Assembly: GCA_025200525.1 (NCBI GenBank)
Contig: CM045763.1
Span: forward strand, 62,073,018-62,137,017
DNA: 64,000 bases
Direction of reading: 5' to 3'
Source of the DNA: Camellia lanceoleosa
Taxonomy: Eukaryota; Streptophyta; Magnoliopsida; Ericales; Theaceae
Part shown: positions 21,949-34,253 of the stretch, in pieces
Layout of the letters: each line of letters opens with the position of its first letter
How positions within the stretch are numbered: position 1 is the stretch's first letter
Notes under the pieces: model-generated
What the model was told of the DNA's origin: nothing
The model's input: only the letters and a program-made list of their open reading frames with translations
Database searches by the model: none
Program-made: the position numbers and the translations under genes

Positions 21949-22876
21949 ATGACATCAATCTCTCTCTTTGTGGTGTGCGAGGCTAATTTGGTTAGAAATC
22001 CCAAGGAATGGTGGATTGACAGAAGCAACTCAACACATTTGCAGACGAAGATGTTCATTACTTATAATGAGGCGCAAATAGTGAGCAACTTTTCATGGGA
22101 AATTCATCTACTTTTGTTGTGGCTAAACAAGGAAAGTGATCTTGAAGATAACATCGGGAAGAAACTTACACTCAACAATGTCTTTGCATATACGGACATT
22201 AGGAAGAATTTAGTTTGGTTCTTTGTTAAGTAAAAATGGTTTTAGGCTTGTATTTGAGTCGATAAATTTATATTAACAAAAGTGGTATGTATGTTAGTAA
22301 AGGATACATGAATGATAGTCTCTTCAAATTGAATGTAATATTTGTTGTAAAACTTTCTATTAATAAGAATAACACATCTTTTGCTTATATTATTGAGTCA
22401 AATTTATGGCATGGTAGATTAGGACATGTAAATTTTGATGCTTTGTGAATTAATTGGTTTGGATTATATACCAAAGTTTGAAATTGATCCTACTCACAAA
22501 TATGAGATTTATGTAGAAGCAAAACCAACTAAGGCTCCATTTAAATCGGTTGAAAGAAAATCGAACCTCTAGAATTAATTATCTTGATGTGTGTGATCTT
22601 AAATACATTCAAATTAGAGGCAAAAAGTATTTTATTACATTTATCGGTGATTGCACAAGATATTGTTATGTATACTTAGAAGTAAAGATGAAGCCTTGCA
22701 AATGTTTAAACTCTACAAAACATAAGTTGAAAATCAACTTGGTAAAACCATTAAAATGGTTATAAGTGATAGAGGTGGTGAATATGATGCATCTTTAAAT
22801 GAATTTTGTGCACAATATGACATTATTCACCAAACTTCTGACACCCTATTCTCCTGACAAAAAGAAATGATGAATG
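21949..22876 (+). pseudogene. Copia B: protease and N-terminal integrase
   Basis: NPKEWWIDRSNSTHLQTKMF (about 21990-22050) is the protease region, but the Asp-Thr-Gly active site is replaced by Asp-Arg-Ser. FAYTDIRKNLVWF follows. NLWHGRLGHVNFDAL (about 22402) is the integrase zinc-binding start. YLDVCDLKYIQIRGKKYFIT, FIGDCTRYCYVYL (22580-22680) and SDRGGEYDASLNEFCAQYD (about 22765) are the catalytic core. The sequence stops at MMNAM (about 22868), where element C was inserted. Confidence 0.85.
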
Positions 22877-23373
22877 CCATGTGTAGACATCTCAATTTTG
22901 ACCGGTCCTAAAACTTGGGCTTTCTTTTGATTATCGATGACAATTAGAATGTGTTTCTCCAGAATCCTCGATAAAAGAGATGAAATTTGAACTTTAATCC
23001 AAACTTTCACCATTATGGCCAAATTGTTTTAAAATACTGAATATTTTATTAGTTTTGTATTTTTGTAATGTTACATTATTTTATGTCTTTGTTCATATTT
23101 TTGATGTTTTTATATAAATTGGTATAAATTATATATTTTATATATATAAAAGAAAATAATAAAATAGTATTATTATTATATTATATGTTTAGTATTTTAT
23201 ATATATTATAAAAATAATAATAATAATAAATCGTTTGATGTCGATTGACCCTCATTTATGAGCATCAAACTATCAATTTATATATATATATTTATATTAT
23301 TATTATTATCTTTATATTATTATTATATTATATGCATATAGATCAGTCATATATTATTATATTATATTTTTTG

Positions 23374-23381
23374 TATATAAG
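23374..23381 (+). promoter_or_regulatory. TATA box in element C 5' LTR
   Basis: gtatataaggacaaagg; the 3' LTR has the equivalent cttatataaggacaaagg at 32211. Both sit about 490 and 455 bases into their LTRs and are followed by the same gagagaattagatta leader. Confidence 0.6.
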
Positions 23382-23757
23382 GACAAAGGGGGCTAATCTA
23401 AAAAAGTCTGAGAGAATTAGATTAAAAAGAATCGGAGAGGAAAAAAAAAAAAAAGTGGTGTGAGAGTTTGAGAAAAAGAATCGAGAAAAGAAGGAAAAAT
23501 TATTTTTTGAGAGAGAGAGGAAAATAAAATATTTTCTTTTATATTTTATTTTCATTTCATCAATACATTATTCAAAAACCAACCACTAAAATTTGTAATT
23601 CCAAATTTTGGTGAGAATTGAGAACACATTCCACAGTGGAGGGTAATCAAAAGAATGTTACGTGACTTAGAAAATTCATCATTTCCTCAAAAGGTGAGTT
23701 TTACAAACTTTCATTTAATTTAAAATGTGATATAATTTGTTTAAATACTTTATTTAT

Positions 23758-23990
23758 TGCTTTTCATAACTATTTTTTTATAAACTTTAATAGGAAGGCT
23801 ACACCACCCACATATCTGTTGTAAATTTTTTTTTTTTTATATAATTGTTTTAGCATTATAATGGGAAAGTTGTACCACCCACATATATGTTGTAATTTAT
23901 TATTATCATTATTATTATTTTTTATATATTTGTTTTATTGCTTTAGCAGGAAAATTTCACCACTCATATATCTTGCTATCATTTAAATAT
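23758..23990 (+). repeat. Three ~75-80-bp tandem repeats in the C 5' LTR
   Basis: The unit contains ttttattgctttaatggga, a purine/pyrimidine stretch and caccacccacatatctgttg. It is repeated three times with drift, and again at 32579-32812 in the 3' LTR. The A/T spacer between units is where (TTA)n microsatellites have expanded (32718-32760). Confidence 0.75.
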
Positions 23991-24042
23991 TGTATATAAA
24001 TTTGTAATTTATTATTTTAAATAATTTACCTCCTTTGGATAA

Positions 24043-24212
24043 ATAGTAACCTCCGTGATGAATAGTAACCGGCAATCAATAGTACCTCCGTGATGAATAG
24101 TAGCGTGAGCGAAAAATGCCCAATAAAATGAATAACGATCAAAAGGGTAAATAATAATTATAAGTGGTGAATAGTACTATCGGCAATGAATAGTGCCGGG
24201 ATGAATAGTGCT
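24043..24212 (+). repeat. gaatagt short-repeat array in the C 5' LTR
   Basis: The word (g/c)aatagta or tgaatagt occurs about eight times at spacings of 15-30 bases, often with cctccgtga or cggca between. The 3' LTR has the matching array at about 32873-33064. Confidence 0.75.
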
Positions 24213-25406
24213 CTGCAAAATAAGTTTCCCAGTAAGCAGGCGATCTTCTGCGTCCAGCGAGAATATTTTAAAGCAATCCCCAAAGAGATGAAGTTTCTTT
24301 ATTTTTATTATTATTATTTTTTATTTTGAGAGTTTGTGAGGTTTTTATTTTGTTGTAATATTCCATTTTCTCTCTGTTATTTGGTTTGTAATAATTTATT
24401 CAAAGTGTTGTAATAATTCCTCGCCGCTTCTTTTTATCCCATTTTTTACTTACTTTCTTTATCGTGAATATGCATCATATTTCTTCTTTCATTATATCCA
24501 TGCTTTGCATCCATGTTTCATGCATCTTGATTAAGCTAATTTTGTATTTGTGGATTTAATTAATTCCTATGTGATTATGTGTGCTACCTCATGTTCTTGA
24601 GATGATTCACATGTCATATCTCAAAACCGAATCTTTAGTTCCATCTCATGAGTGAATTGCATTAGGATTTTGTATATAAGATCATGCAAATTTTACTAAC
24701 TTTGTTTTGTATCTTGTTATAATGGAATCAAACATGTAAGTTTTATGCCTTAGTATCCCATTTGTGTATGTTTTTCTTACTATGTTTAGCATTTTACCAT
24801 GAGGCTATTTGCTTATACGATATAACTCTATGAATGCCGGTGAATGGAGGTTGTGTAAACAATTTAGAATGATGTTGATTTTCATGTTTGTAAGCTCAAT
24901 TTATTTGGGTTGTACATCTTCAAAACTCTTTCAAAACTATATGAAATCAAGTTATTCAAAAGTGGGTGACATAGTTTATACTTGTATGTTTCACATAGTA
25001 AATTTTAGGATTTATTAAATAATCAAAACATGAACATATAAAGAAAATAAAATTCATATCATGGTTAGTAAAGGCGATCTTTTGATCGGGTGAGAGAGGT
25101 GCTCAATTAATGACCTTCCTCTCATACCTAAGGTTACGAACCAAGACAACTTTAGTCCTGACGACGAACAATGGCGTTGTACGAGTCACGGGTTTCCTAA
25201 TTTTTTCAAAATAAATATTAGAGTGGCGACTCTAAGATCAGTGATGTAATCGTTTGTGGTAATAATTTTGTAATAAATGGATTTTCCATAAAATTTTCAA
25301 ATCAGGACTCTCATTTATGTTTCACATTGCACTTTCGTGAGACTAGATCAAAGGCTGAGGTCCAAGCTGTTTAATGTGCCAGGGCCTCCCGAGAAAGTTA
25401 TAGTTC

Positions 25407-25425
25407 TGGCGACTCTCTTTGGGGA
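25407..25425 (+). other. Candidate primer-binding site of element C
   Basis: tggcgactctctttgggga begins about five bases after the 5' LTR. It resembles the TGGCGACTC... primer sites of some Tat/Ogre-type plant elements. A similar tggcgactcta also occurs inside both LTRs (25215 and 34075), which weakens the assignment. Confidence 0.5.
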
Positions 25426-28400
25426 TTTTATGAAACCTTGACTCCAACTCCATAATATAAGTTTTATTTTCAATTATATGTTTATTCCATTGCATGCATT
25501 GGTGCCTTAAAGTTCTTGTCTTTGCCGGATATTGGTGGTAGCACATGCACACTTGTGACACTACACCTATCTCTACATTACTTTGGAGGCCTTATGTTAT
25601 AACCTTTTGAGATCTGAAGGTTCTCAAACTTTGAAGAAGGCTATGTTGATTCTTGATTTCCTAAAGATCTTCATTGGTTATGGCCCAATGACTCTTTGGT
25701 AAAGTCACATTGACTTTAACCCTAAAAGTAAAGCTAACCTTGTACATATAGTGAGCTATAGCACCTTTCAAAATTAGGACAAGGCGCTCTTCCATTTCTA
25801 GGGCGTATGATCTTTGTTTGTTTGAATAGTGAACCCTAGATCATTTCAAAAGCATAGGGCCAGGATAACCCTACCCTCCATAGGGGTGTTTGTTCTCTTT
25901 CTTCCCTCGTGTTATGTGTAATGTATTGGATCTATATAGGGGTTCTCAAATTAGAATGAGTGGTTCGAGCATTTTAGTTTGTGGGATTCGATGTGTTTTT
26001 AGTGAGGGCATAATTGGAAGTTCCGTTTTGTTTACGTAATTGGGAATAACACTTTGTTGATTGATTACGGGTTTTATTTTGAATATTATGGATGGCCCAT
26101 CGTTGGTAGGCAATTTGAGAATGGTTTTTATTGAGTTCGAATTGAGTATTGAGTCTAAGGCCTCGTTTGGGTAATTTAGTTTTTTGGCTATTTGGTTAAA
26201 ATATGAGCTAAAAAAACTAGTATTTTAGGATAACTTTTTGGCTTTTTACGAAAAGATGTGCAAAAAGTAGAAACAAGGAGAATCTTTGACTTTTTGGTAT
26301 GGGTTGTTGGCTTTTTGGCTTTTTAGTAACTTTTTGGCTTTTTAAGCTAAATCGGCCTATTGTAAGCAGGCCTAAGTTTGAGTCCACAAGTTTGTAAAGT
26401 TAGGACCACACTAGGAGTCATTCTAGTGATTCATAGCTTGTTAACTTGAGTGCTAACCTAGACATGTCTATCTGTCTAGGTCTTTTTTCATCATTTTGAG
26501 TTTGTTGTCATTGTTGAGTCGTAGTTTCTTTTCAATAAAAGTGCCATAAGTGCCTACTTCTCTGTACGTGCCTTTAATTCATTGCATTGACCAAAAATTT
26601 CAAAACTTTTTCAAAACTCTAAGAAATTCCTCGGGATTTGTAAATTTTGATCAGCCGAGAGGAAGAGGTATGCTAATCCTTTGATGAATAAAATCATTTA
26701 TTAATGTAGGTATTAGAAGGATCTGGCTTGGTCCAAATTGGTTCTATCTTGTCTTCGTAATGAGTCGAGTGATTAGTCACTTTTGAAAGATTTCAAAAAT
26801 TATTTTTGCGAGGTCCTCACGAAGACATGCGAAATTGATCTTGACATTATACGGCATAGGATCCCCCTTGTCATGAGGTCCGATCTCCTTGGCTTTCAAT
26901 CCAAGCTCAAAATATTCATTGATCTACCAAAATGTGTGGCTTGCATAGCGAAATGGGCATCCTTGAACTAGGGTCAATGATGTAATTTAGATTGGAATCG
27001 ACCCTTGAACTAGGGGCAATGATGTGATTTAGATTTGAGCGACCCTTGAACTAGGGGTAATAAGGTTGGATGTGATCAAAGATTTAAAAGCTGGATTGTT
27101 TCTCAAGCTAATGAAGACTTGGAAAAGAAGTCAAATCGAAATATGAGAGAATGAGTTTTATTATTGAAGGAGACGGTGAGTTCTATCCACTACACAGAGG
27201 CAACACTAGGGACAAATTCAAACCGAATTAGTCTAGTTCTATATCATCATATTCTTGGTCAGAGTCTAGCAATCATTCTTATAGATGGCCTCTGAGATCT
27301 CACACTTTCGATCAACATGGATAAACTAAAATGAAAGTAACCCTTGAGAGGCTAAGCTGAAATTTGAAAACACAGAAGCGACCGAGGCAAAAGTTAAGGA
27401 AAAAAATAAAAAAATGAAAAAGATGAAATTTTTTTAAAAAAATGAAAAATGAAAAGATTAGCAAGGTTGAAAACCGAGAAAGGCGGCTTTGGCAAAAGTT
27501 AGAAACACAAAAGAAAGTGTCAATACTCAAGTGAACCTTAAGCAGGAACTACATATGGCCTGATTTTTATCTTTTGGGATCGTAAGTAGCTTTATCTTGA
27601 AGTTGACCTAATAATTTTCAACTCATTTATCTCGTCCATGTTTGATTGGTGTATCTTTGATGCGACTTGGTATCTATCCGCCTTTGCTTGATTTGTCTTA
27701 GATTACTTTCGGTTGATTGGTTTGATTCATTTTGGTTCGATTCAATTCCTTTCGGCTTCATTTGGTTCGGATCGGCTCGGTTGAGTTATCACCATTGATT
27801 ATACGGCTTGAGGGTTATACTTTTGATGGTTGATTCTATGTTGGTTGGATAGTAGCCATTTGCAAAAATAGGTTTTGATTATTTTGAATGAAGCTGACTA
27901 ATTTTTTCTCTAAAATTGTTCCATTTTTGCAAAACCAGACCACTCTTTGGACTTAAAAATGGAAAATTTCCAGTGCTCACAGCTTGACTTCGTGATTTCA
28001 AAACAGAAAATGGAATAAGTATGCTAATCTAACTCTCATGTTGATCAAAATATTTTTACAAAAAAGAAAAAGAAAAAGTCAAGGTAAGGAACTAGGGGCA
28101 TAGTCGAGTCAGGGATTCTGTCTTCCCACCACTCGAGTCAACTATTCACTGCCAGAATTTGTTATTCATCGTGAGGTCCGATTCCAACCTTTTTGGTGGC
28201 CCATCGGTTTCAATTTCAACCCATCGGAACAAATTGTAGAATCACTTAGGCTCAATAATTGTGTTCGAGTCATGTTTTAAGTTCCTTTCATACCCGATCG
28301 GTGTACATAAAGTGTGTCTAGATCATTTTGCTTTGTTTTCTTTTCTTTCGTTAAGTTATTCTTTGAATCGGTCGATATGGAATCAATGTCAGTTCAAGTT

Positions 28401-29560
28401 CAAAATTCAATCATTATCAAATTCAATCAAACCAAATTGTTTTCAAGCTCAAAGTGATATGCTAGTCATGCCATTCATGTGCAAAAGAAACTAATTTCAT
28501 TGAAGTTAGGGATGACATCATGATTATAGAGACAAAAAAAAAAAAAAGTTGAAAAAAAAAAAGAGAGTTGAACAAACCAAACATATATACAAAAATAAAA
28601 TAAAAGAAAAACAAAAAGCAAAAAAAAAAAAAAAGCGAAAATTTAAAAAAACAAAAAACAGAGAGAGGATCTTTTCTTATTTCTTCTCGATAGACACAGT
28701 GGCGAAGATTACAACCGGCTTCATTTGTACAAAAGCTTTGTTGCGAGCTTTACTATAGGTTGCTTAGCTTCATCTTTACTCCTTGAAACTTTTGAAGACT
28801 CTTGCCTCGGCCTTAGCAGCTTCGAAGGAGATTATTCTCGCCCGACCATCAAATTAGTTGTCGAAGAAACTCGAATCGACCCACGGAGGTGGCTGTCGTT
28901 GACTCTTCATTCTTTTGATTACTAATTTCTACTCAGCATCTTTGTACATACATTGGAGGAGAGTTGTGCATTTAATGATGTACCTCACCGTCTTTGTTCT
29001 ACAATCGAGCAGGACAAGTTGGAGGCTGCGATTCAGTCTCCACACATGACCTTCGTGATATCTGAGTTTGCCGATGTTAGGCTGTATGCCGCCATTATTT
29101 GTTGAATGACATCCTTTGGAAAGTGAAAATAAGGAAGGAGGAGCACATTGTAGTTAAGGTTTAAGTCGAGAATTGGTTATCTCTATCGTGGATTCGTTTA
29201 GGTCTAGAAATAGAGTGAGAGGCAGTGTGAAGAGCCATGGTAGAGGAAAGTAATGCAAAAGAAAGAGATTGCAAAGTGGTGGTAGAAAGTTTGCGGCTTT
29301 TGCTCACCTCTCTCTCTCATGAGCCTCAGAAACTTAAGAAGAGGCGAAGAAGAAGACAAAAAAGAAAGGAGAAAGTAAGACAATCATTAACAATCGAGGC
29401 GAGGATTGGATGCTTTATCGGTCAGCGCCTGAATTATTGAAATCGCGCCCGGAACCACGACACTCGAAGAGACGAAGGAAGAGAGAGACAAAAAGCAGAG
29501 AGAGAGAGAGGAGAGTTGTGTACATATATCATATATTTTGTGTATTTATGTAATATATAC
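25426..29560 (+). other. Element C interior, first part: no recognisable genes
   Basis: Only short frames are present (for example 26783-26971, 28261-28494, 28725-28925). None has a retroelement domain I can recognise. A TGTTTGGG-type inverted-repeat insertion may occupy about 26158-26372 (ggcctcgtttgggtaa to ggcctaag). A-rich runs occur at 28533-28565 and 28619-28640. The gene-like composition around 28690-28930 and 29240-29440 is unexplained. Confidence 0.5.
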
Positions 29561-29586
29561 ATATTTGTCTAAATATTTGTCACAAG

Positions 29587-29825
29587 AGTGGCTTGGATTC
29601 GATGGTTTGGCTCAATGATTGAGGGGCTCGAAGAAGCTGAGGTCGAGGTTTGAACCCCATAACAATGAGTGTTTCTTTTGTTTTGTTTTGGTTTTATGTA
29701 TACATGTCTCGTATACCTATATATATGTTTATCGAATATTTTTCACAAAGTGGCTTGGTTCGAGTGGTTTGGCTCGATGGTTGAGGACTCGGAGGCTTTG
29801 AGGTCAAAGGTTTGAACCCATATCA
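29587..29825 (+). repeat. Two tRNA-like (SINE-head-like) modules in tandem
   Basis: Each copy has an A-box-like tggctc(a/g)atg(a/g)ttgagg (29609 and 29770) and, 38-39 bases later, a B-box-like ggtttgaaccc (29647-29657 and 29809-29819). That is close to the spacing of RNA polymerase III internal promoters in tRNAs and SINEs. The copies are about 160 bp apart and separated by T/A-rich sequence. Folding into a real tRNA is not obvious. Confidence 0.4.
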
Positions 29826-30124
29826 CATTTGTGTTTTTTCCTTTCTTTTGCGTGTTTTGCGTCATGACTTGACATCGATAGCAGAATATGCCTTCTATGT
29901 GACATCTTCTGTGGCACATAAGCAGAATATTCTGGAATCTATATATATATTAGTATGTACTCTGTGTATTTTTGTATAGTATTTTGTCTAAATATGTATA
30001 CAATTATTTGATATTTATAATAAAATAAATAAATAAATAAAAACTTGTTTCTTTTTGACTTTGTTTAAAAAAAAAGAAAAAAAATCATTCTATTATACCT
30101 TCTTCTACTCGTGAGGCACTTGGA

Positions 30125-30310
30125 CTTCAATTCACTTTTATTCTTTTCATGTGAAACATGTTAGGATGTGATATTTACCTGGTAAAAACCTTCCCCCTCT
30201 CTGTGTGAAATATGGTTAGGTAAGCCTGTTAGTTATACCATCTTTGTTTCTTTCACGTGAAACATGTTAGGATTTGATGTTTACCAAGTTAAAACCCCCC
30301 TCCATATAAG
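30125..30310 (+). repeat. ~110-bp duplication in element C
   Basis: A segment with ttttca(t/c)gtgaaacatgttagga, ttacc(t/a)...aaaacc, and tccc/cct is present twice in succession (about 30145 and 30250). Its gtgaaacatg core also recurs in the array at 31045-31395. Confidence 0.65.
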
Positions 30311-30524
30311 ATACGGTTGGGTGTATACATAGTTATGTTATAACCAAACAATATTGTATGTCGTTTCATTCGGAGGAGTTATTTGGCAAGCGATATTGTA
30401 TGTGCGGTTCATTGAGGAGATTAGAATAGTCATTACGATGTTTTGGTAAGGAGAACACCGCGACTTTGTAGTTAAGATAACTGTGCATCTATCACCTTTC
30501 GATCCTTTGTGTCTGTCGCACTCC

Positions 30525-31030
30525 TTTACTTTGTGCATCCTATTACTTGTTCACTGTGCACATCTATCGCACTCGATCACTTTGTGCATCTCGCACTAGT
30601 TCACTTTGTGAATCTATCGCTTTCGATCACCTTGTGCATCTATCGCACTCGTTCACTTTGTGCATCTATGCACTCGATCACTTGTGCATTTATCACTCGA
30701 TCACTTTGTGCATTTATCGCGCTTGTTCACTTTGTGCATCTATCGCTTTCGATCACTTTGTGCATCTATTGCTCGATCACTTTGTGCATCTATCTCACTT
30801 GATCGTTTGTGCATATATCGAACTTCGTTCACTTTGTGCATCTATCCTTTTCGTTCACTTTGTGCATCTATCTCCTTTCGATCACTTTGTGCATTTATCG
30901 CTTTCGATCACTTTAATGTATCTCTCGCACTCATTCATTTCGTGTATCTATCGCACTCATTTACTTGGTTCATCTCCTTTTCGTTCACTTTGTGCATCTA
31001 TCGCACTTGTTCATTTTGTGCATCTATTGC
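30525..31030 (+). repeat. Minisatellite of about 20 units (~24-26 bp)
   Basis: Units have the form (g)(a/t)tcactttgtgcatctatc, followed by gc or gcactc/gctttc. I count about twenty, often alternating between gatcac and gttcac starts. Because units lack stops, all three plus-strand frames stay open here (30509-30802, 30547-31074, 30660-31106). Their products are monotonous repeats of SLCASIA / DHFVHLS type and I do not regard them as genes. Confidence 0.95.
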
Positions 31031-31044
31031 ACACCTCTCATTGT

Positions 31045-31395
31045 TTCTCAAGGTGCGTGAAATGTGGCCCCTAAGCGAGTTTTATCTCGGGGCGTGTGAA
31101 ACTTGACTAGCGATTTTGTTTCTCAAAGGCCAGCGTGAAAGCGGTCTGGGCATTTTATCTCGGGCGTGTGAAACATGATCCGTCGGTTCTTTTTATCTTA
31201 GGGCGCGTAAAAGCGCGGCCTTGGATGTGTTTGCTCTTGGGATCGTGAAATGCTATCTAAGCGGTTTTGTTCTATCTTCAAATCACGCGAAGTATGGCCC
31301 TAAAATTGTTTTCTTTCACCTCGGGACATGTGAAACCGACCTCGGCGATTTTAAATCTTCTTGTTTCTCGGGATCTGAAATCGATCTGGCGATGT
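31045..31395 (+). repeat. Second degenerate tandem array (~40-48-bp units)
   Basis: Eight or so units share (t)tatctcggg(g)cgtgtgaaa, followed by (a)(c)atg.cc(t)...gcgattttgtt. They are more diverged than the minisatellite directly upstream and noticeably G+C-richer. Confidence 0.75.
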
Positions 31396-31743
31396 TTTCT
31401 TTAAATCGTCTTGTGTTTTTGCATAGGTAGTGTCTTGTTAGTTCATGTGTTCTTCGTTATCTTGCATATTATATTCATTATTGCTTATTGCATCATCTTG
31501 CATGATCATTTTAAAAAATAATAACCGTGGCGTGTCAGTTCTTCTTTCAAAGTTGCATCATGCATATTTGCATCTTGCTTACTGAACTACACAAGTTTGG
31601 AGTCCCCAAAAGGATCGTAGGCAACCCTGGATTCAGCCAATTGTTTGCACATTTGTTTGTTTGCCTAAGTCTTCTGACCTCATCAAATGGGTTGTCTTCG
31701 GACTTTGACATTCACGCATCATAAAATGACTTTGAACTCTGTC

Positions 31744-31755
31744 AAGAGGGGTAAT
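31744..31755 (+). other. Polypurine tract of element C
   Basis: aagaggggtaat directly precedes the 3' LTR, as expected for the plus-strand priming site. Confidence 0.6.
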
Positions 31756-32713
31756 TATAGATATCTCAATTTTGGTGCCACTAAGACTTGGTAACTTTCT
31801 TTTGATTATCAGGTGATGACAATTAGAATGTGTTTCTCACAAAATCATAGTAAGAAGATGAAATTTGAACTTTAATCCCAACTTTCACAATTATGGCCAA
31901 ATTGTTTCCAAAATCTTGAATATTTCATTAGTTTAGTATTTTGTAATTTTGCATAATTTTATGTGTTTATTTATATTTTTTGTGTTTTTATATAAATTGG
32001 TATAAATTATATATTTTATATATGTAAAAGAAAATAATAAAAAGTTATATTATTATATTATATATTTAATATTATTATATTATATGTTTAGTATTTTATA
32101 TATATTATAAAAAAATAATAATAAAAAATCGTTTGATGTTAGTCGAACATTTCTGGAGCATCAAACATCGAAACATATATATATTTATATTATTATTATA
32201 TTATATTTTGCTTATATAAGGACAAAGGGCTAATCTGAAAAAAGTTTGAGAGAATTAGATTAGAAATTAGAGAAAAAAAAAAGTGGTGCGAGAGAGTTTG
32301 AGAGAAAAAGAATCGAAGAAGGAAAATTATTTTTTAGAGAGAAAAATAAAATATTTTCTTTGATATTTTTATTTTCTTTCATCAATACACCATTCAAAAA
32401 CCAACCACTAAAAGGCGTAATTCTAAATTTTGGATTGAAATTGAGAACACATTCCATAGATTTGAGGGTAATCAAAGAAAGTTTGTGACTCGAAAATTCA
32501 TCATTTCCCCCAAAGGTGAGTTTTGCAAACTTTCATTAATTTAAAATATTGATTTAATTTGTTTAAATACTTTATTCTTGCTTTTCATAAGCGGTTTTTT
32601 TATCGCTTTAATGGGAAAATGCACCACCCACATATCTATTGTAAATTACTTCTTTTTATATAATTGTTTTACCGTTATAATGGGAAGGTTGCACCACCCA
32701 CATATCTGTTGTA

Positions 32714-32762
<49 letters not shown>

Positions 32763-34253
32763 ACTGTTTTATTGTTTTAAGGGGAAGCTGCACTACCCAC
32801 ATATCTGATGTCATTTAAATATTGTATATAAGTTGTTTGTAATTTATTACTTTAAATAATTTACCCACCGGATAAATAGTAATCTCGTGATGAATAGTAC
32901 CTCTAGTAGTGAATAGTACCTTGACGATGAATAGTATCTCCGTGATGAATAATAGCTATGACGAAAAATGCCCGATAAGATGAATAACGATCAAAAGGGT
33001 AAATAGTAATTATACGTGGTGAATAGTACTGTGGCAATGAATAGTGCCGGGATGAATAGTGCTTCATAAAATAAGTTTCCCTAGAAGCGGAGATTTTCTT
33101 GCATCAAGAATATTTTCGGCAATTACCAAAGCACATGAAGTTTTTATTTTTATTATTATCATTTTTATTTTATTTTGAGAGTTTGTGAGGTTTTAATTTT
33201 GTTGTAATATTCCTTCTCTCTCTCTCTTATTTGATGCATAATAATTTATTCAAAGTGTTGTAATAATTTTTTCCGCTTTTTTCTATCCGTTCTTTTACTT
33301 GCTTTCTTTATCTGTGAATATGCATCTTATTTGATCTTTCATTATATCCATACTTTGCATCTATGTTTCATGTATCTTGATTTGGCTAATTTGCATTTGT
33401 GGATTTAATTAATCTCTATGTGATTATATGCAGCTACCTCGTGTTCTTGAGATGATTCATATGTCATATTTTAGAAAGAATCTTTAGTTGCATCTCATCG
33501 TGAATTGCATTAGGATTTTATATATAAGATCATGCATATTTTACTAACTTTGTTTTGTAGCTTGTTCACGGGTTTGTCAAACATGTAAGTTTTATGCTTT
33601 AACATCCCATTTGTGTGTGTTTTTCTTACTATGTTTAGCATTCTACCATGAGGCTATTTGCTTATGTGATATAACTCTATGAATGCTAATGGATGGAGAT
33701 TGTGTAAGCAATTTAGAATGATGTTGATTTTCATGCTTGTAAGCTCGATTTATTTGGGTTGTACATTTTCAAAACTCTTTCAAAACTACATGAAATCAAG
33801 TTGTTCCAAAGTGGGTGACATAGTCTATACTTGTATGTTTCACATAGTAAATTTTAAGATTTATGAAATAATAAGAATATGAACATATAAAAGAAATAAA
33901 TTCATATCATGGTTAGTAAACATTGATCTTTTGATCGGATGGCGGGGTGCTCAATTAATGACCTTCACCTCTCCTACCTAAGGTTCCCAAGCAGAGACAA
34001 CTTTGATTCACGACAAGCGATGGCCTTCAGCACGAGTCACGGGTTTCCTAATTTTTTGAAAAATAAATATTAGGTGGCGACTCTAAGATCTGGTGATGTA
34101 GTCTATTTGTGGTAATAATTTTGTAATAAAATGGATTTTCTATAAAGTTGTCAAATCTGGACTCTCATTTATGTTTTACATTGCACTCGTGAAACTATAT
34201 CAAAGAGGTTGAGGGTCCGAATTGTTTACTGCATGGGTCCCCGGCATGTTACA
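31756..34253 (+). repeat. 3' LTR of element C (~2.5 kb)
   Basis: Starts tatagatatctcaattttg (the 5' copy begins tgtagacatctcaattttg) and ends catgttaca followed by CCATG. It carries the ~80-bp repeats at 32579-32812, a (TTA)n microsatellite at 32718-32760 and the gaatagt array at 32873-33064. Confidence 0.88.

Larger units (their letters stand above)
22882..25402 (+). repeat. 5' LTR of element C (~2.5 kb)
   Basis: Homologous along its length to 31756-34253, with many small indels. Order of landmarks: LTR start, AT-rich U3, TATA at 23374, three ~80-bp repeats (23758-23990), a gaatagt array (24043-24212), ccatgaggctatttgcttat near 24798, and a tail around gcattgcac. The exact 3' end is uncertain by a few bases. 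Confidence 0.88.
22882..34253 (+). mobile_element. Element C: 11.4-kb LTR retrotransposon without coding capacity (LARD-like)
   Basis: CCATG is duplicated exactly at 22877-22881 and 34254-34258, and the copia B integrase resumes straight after it. The element starts tgtagacatctcaattttg and ends ggcatgttaca. LTRs of about 2.5 kb (22882-25402 and 31756-34253) enclose about 6.35 kb. A primer-site candidate follows the 5' LTR and a purine tract (aagagggg) precedes the 3' LTR. I found no gag, protease, RT, RNase H or integrase motif on either strand of the interior. It therefore resembles large retrotransposon derivatives that rely on enzymes from other elements. The LTR start and the PBS-like sequence point to the Tat side of Ty3/gypsy (inference). 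Confidence 0.9.

Noticed and set aside
30525..31030. CRISPR-like array
   Set aside because: Units are contiguous, without unique spacers, and lie in a plant retrotransposon; it is a minisatellite.
30509..31106. Three overlapping open frames of 97-175 codons that might be a repeat protein
   Set aside because: All three forward frames are open because the 24-26-bp repeat lacks stops; products are low-complexity and there is no start context or domain.
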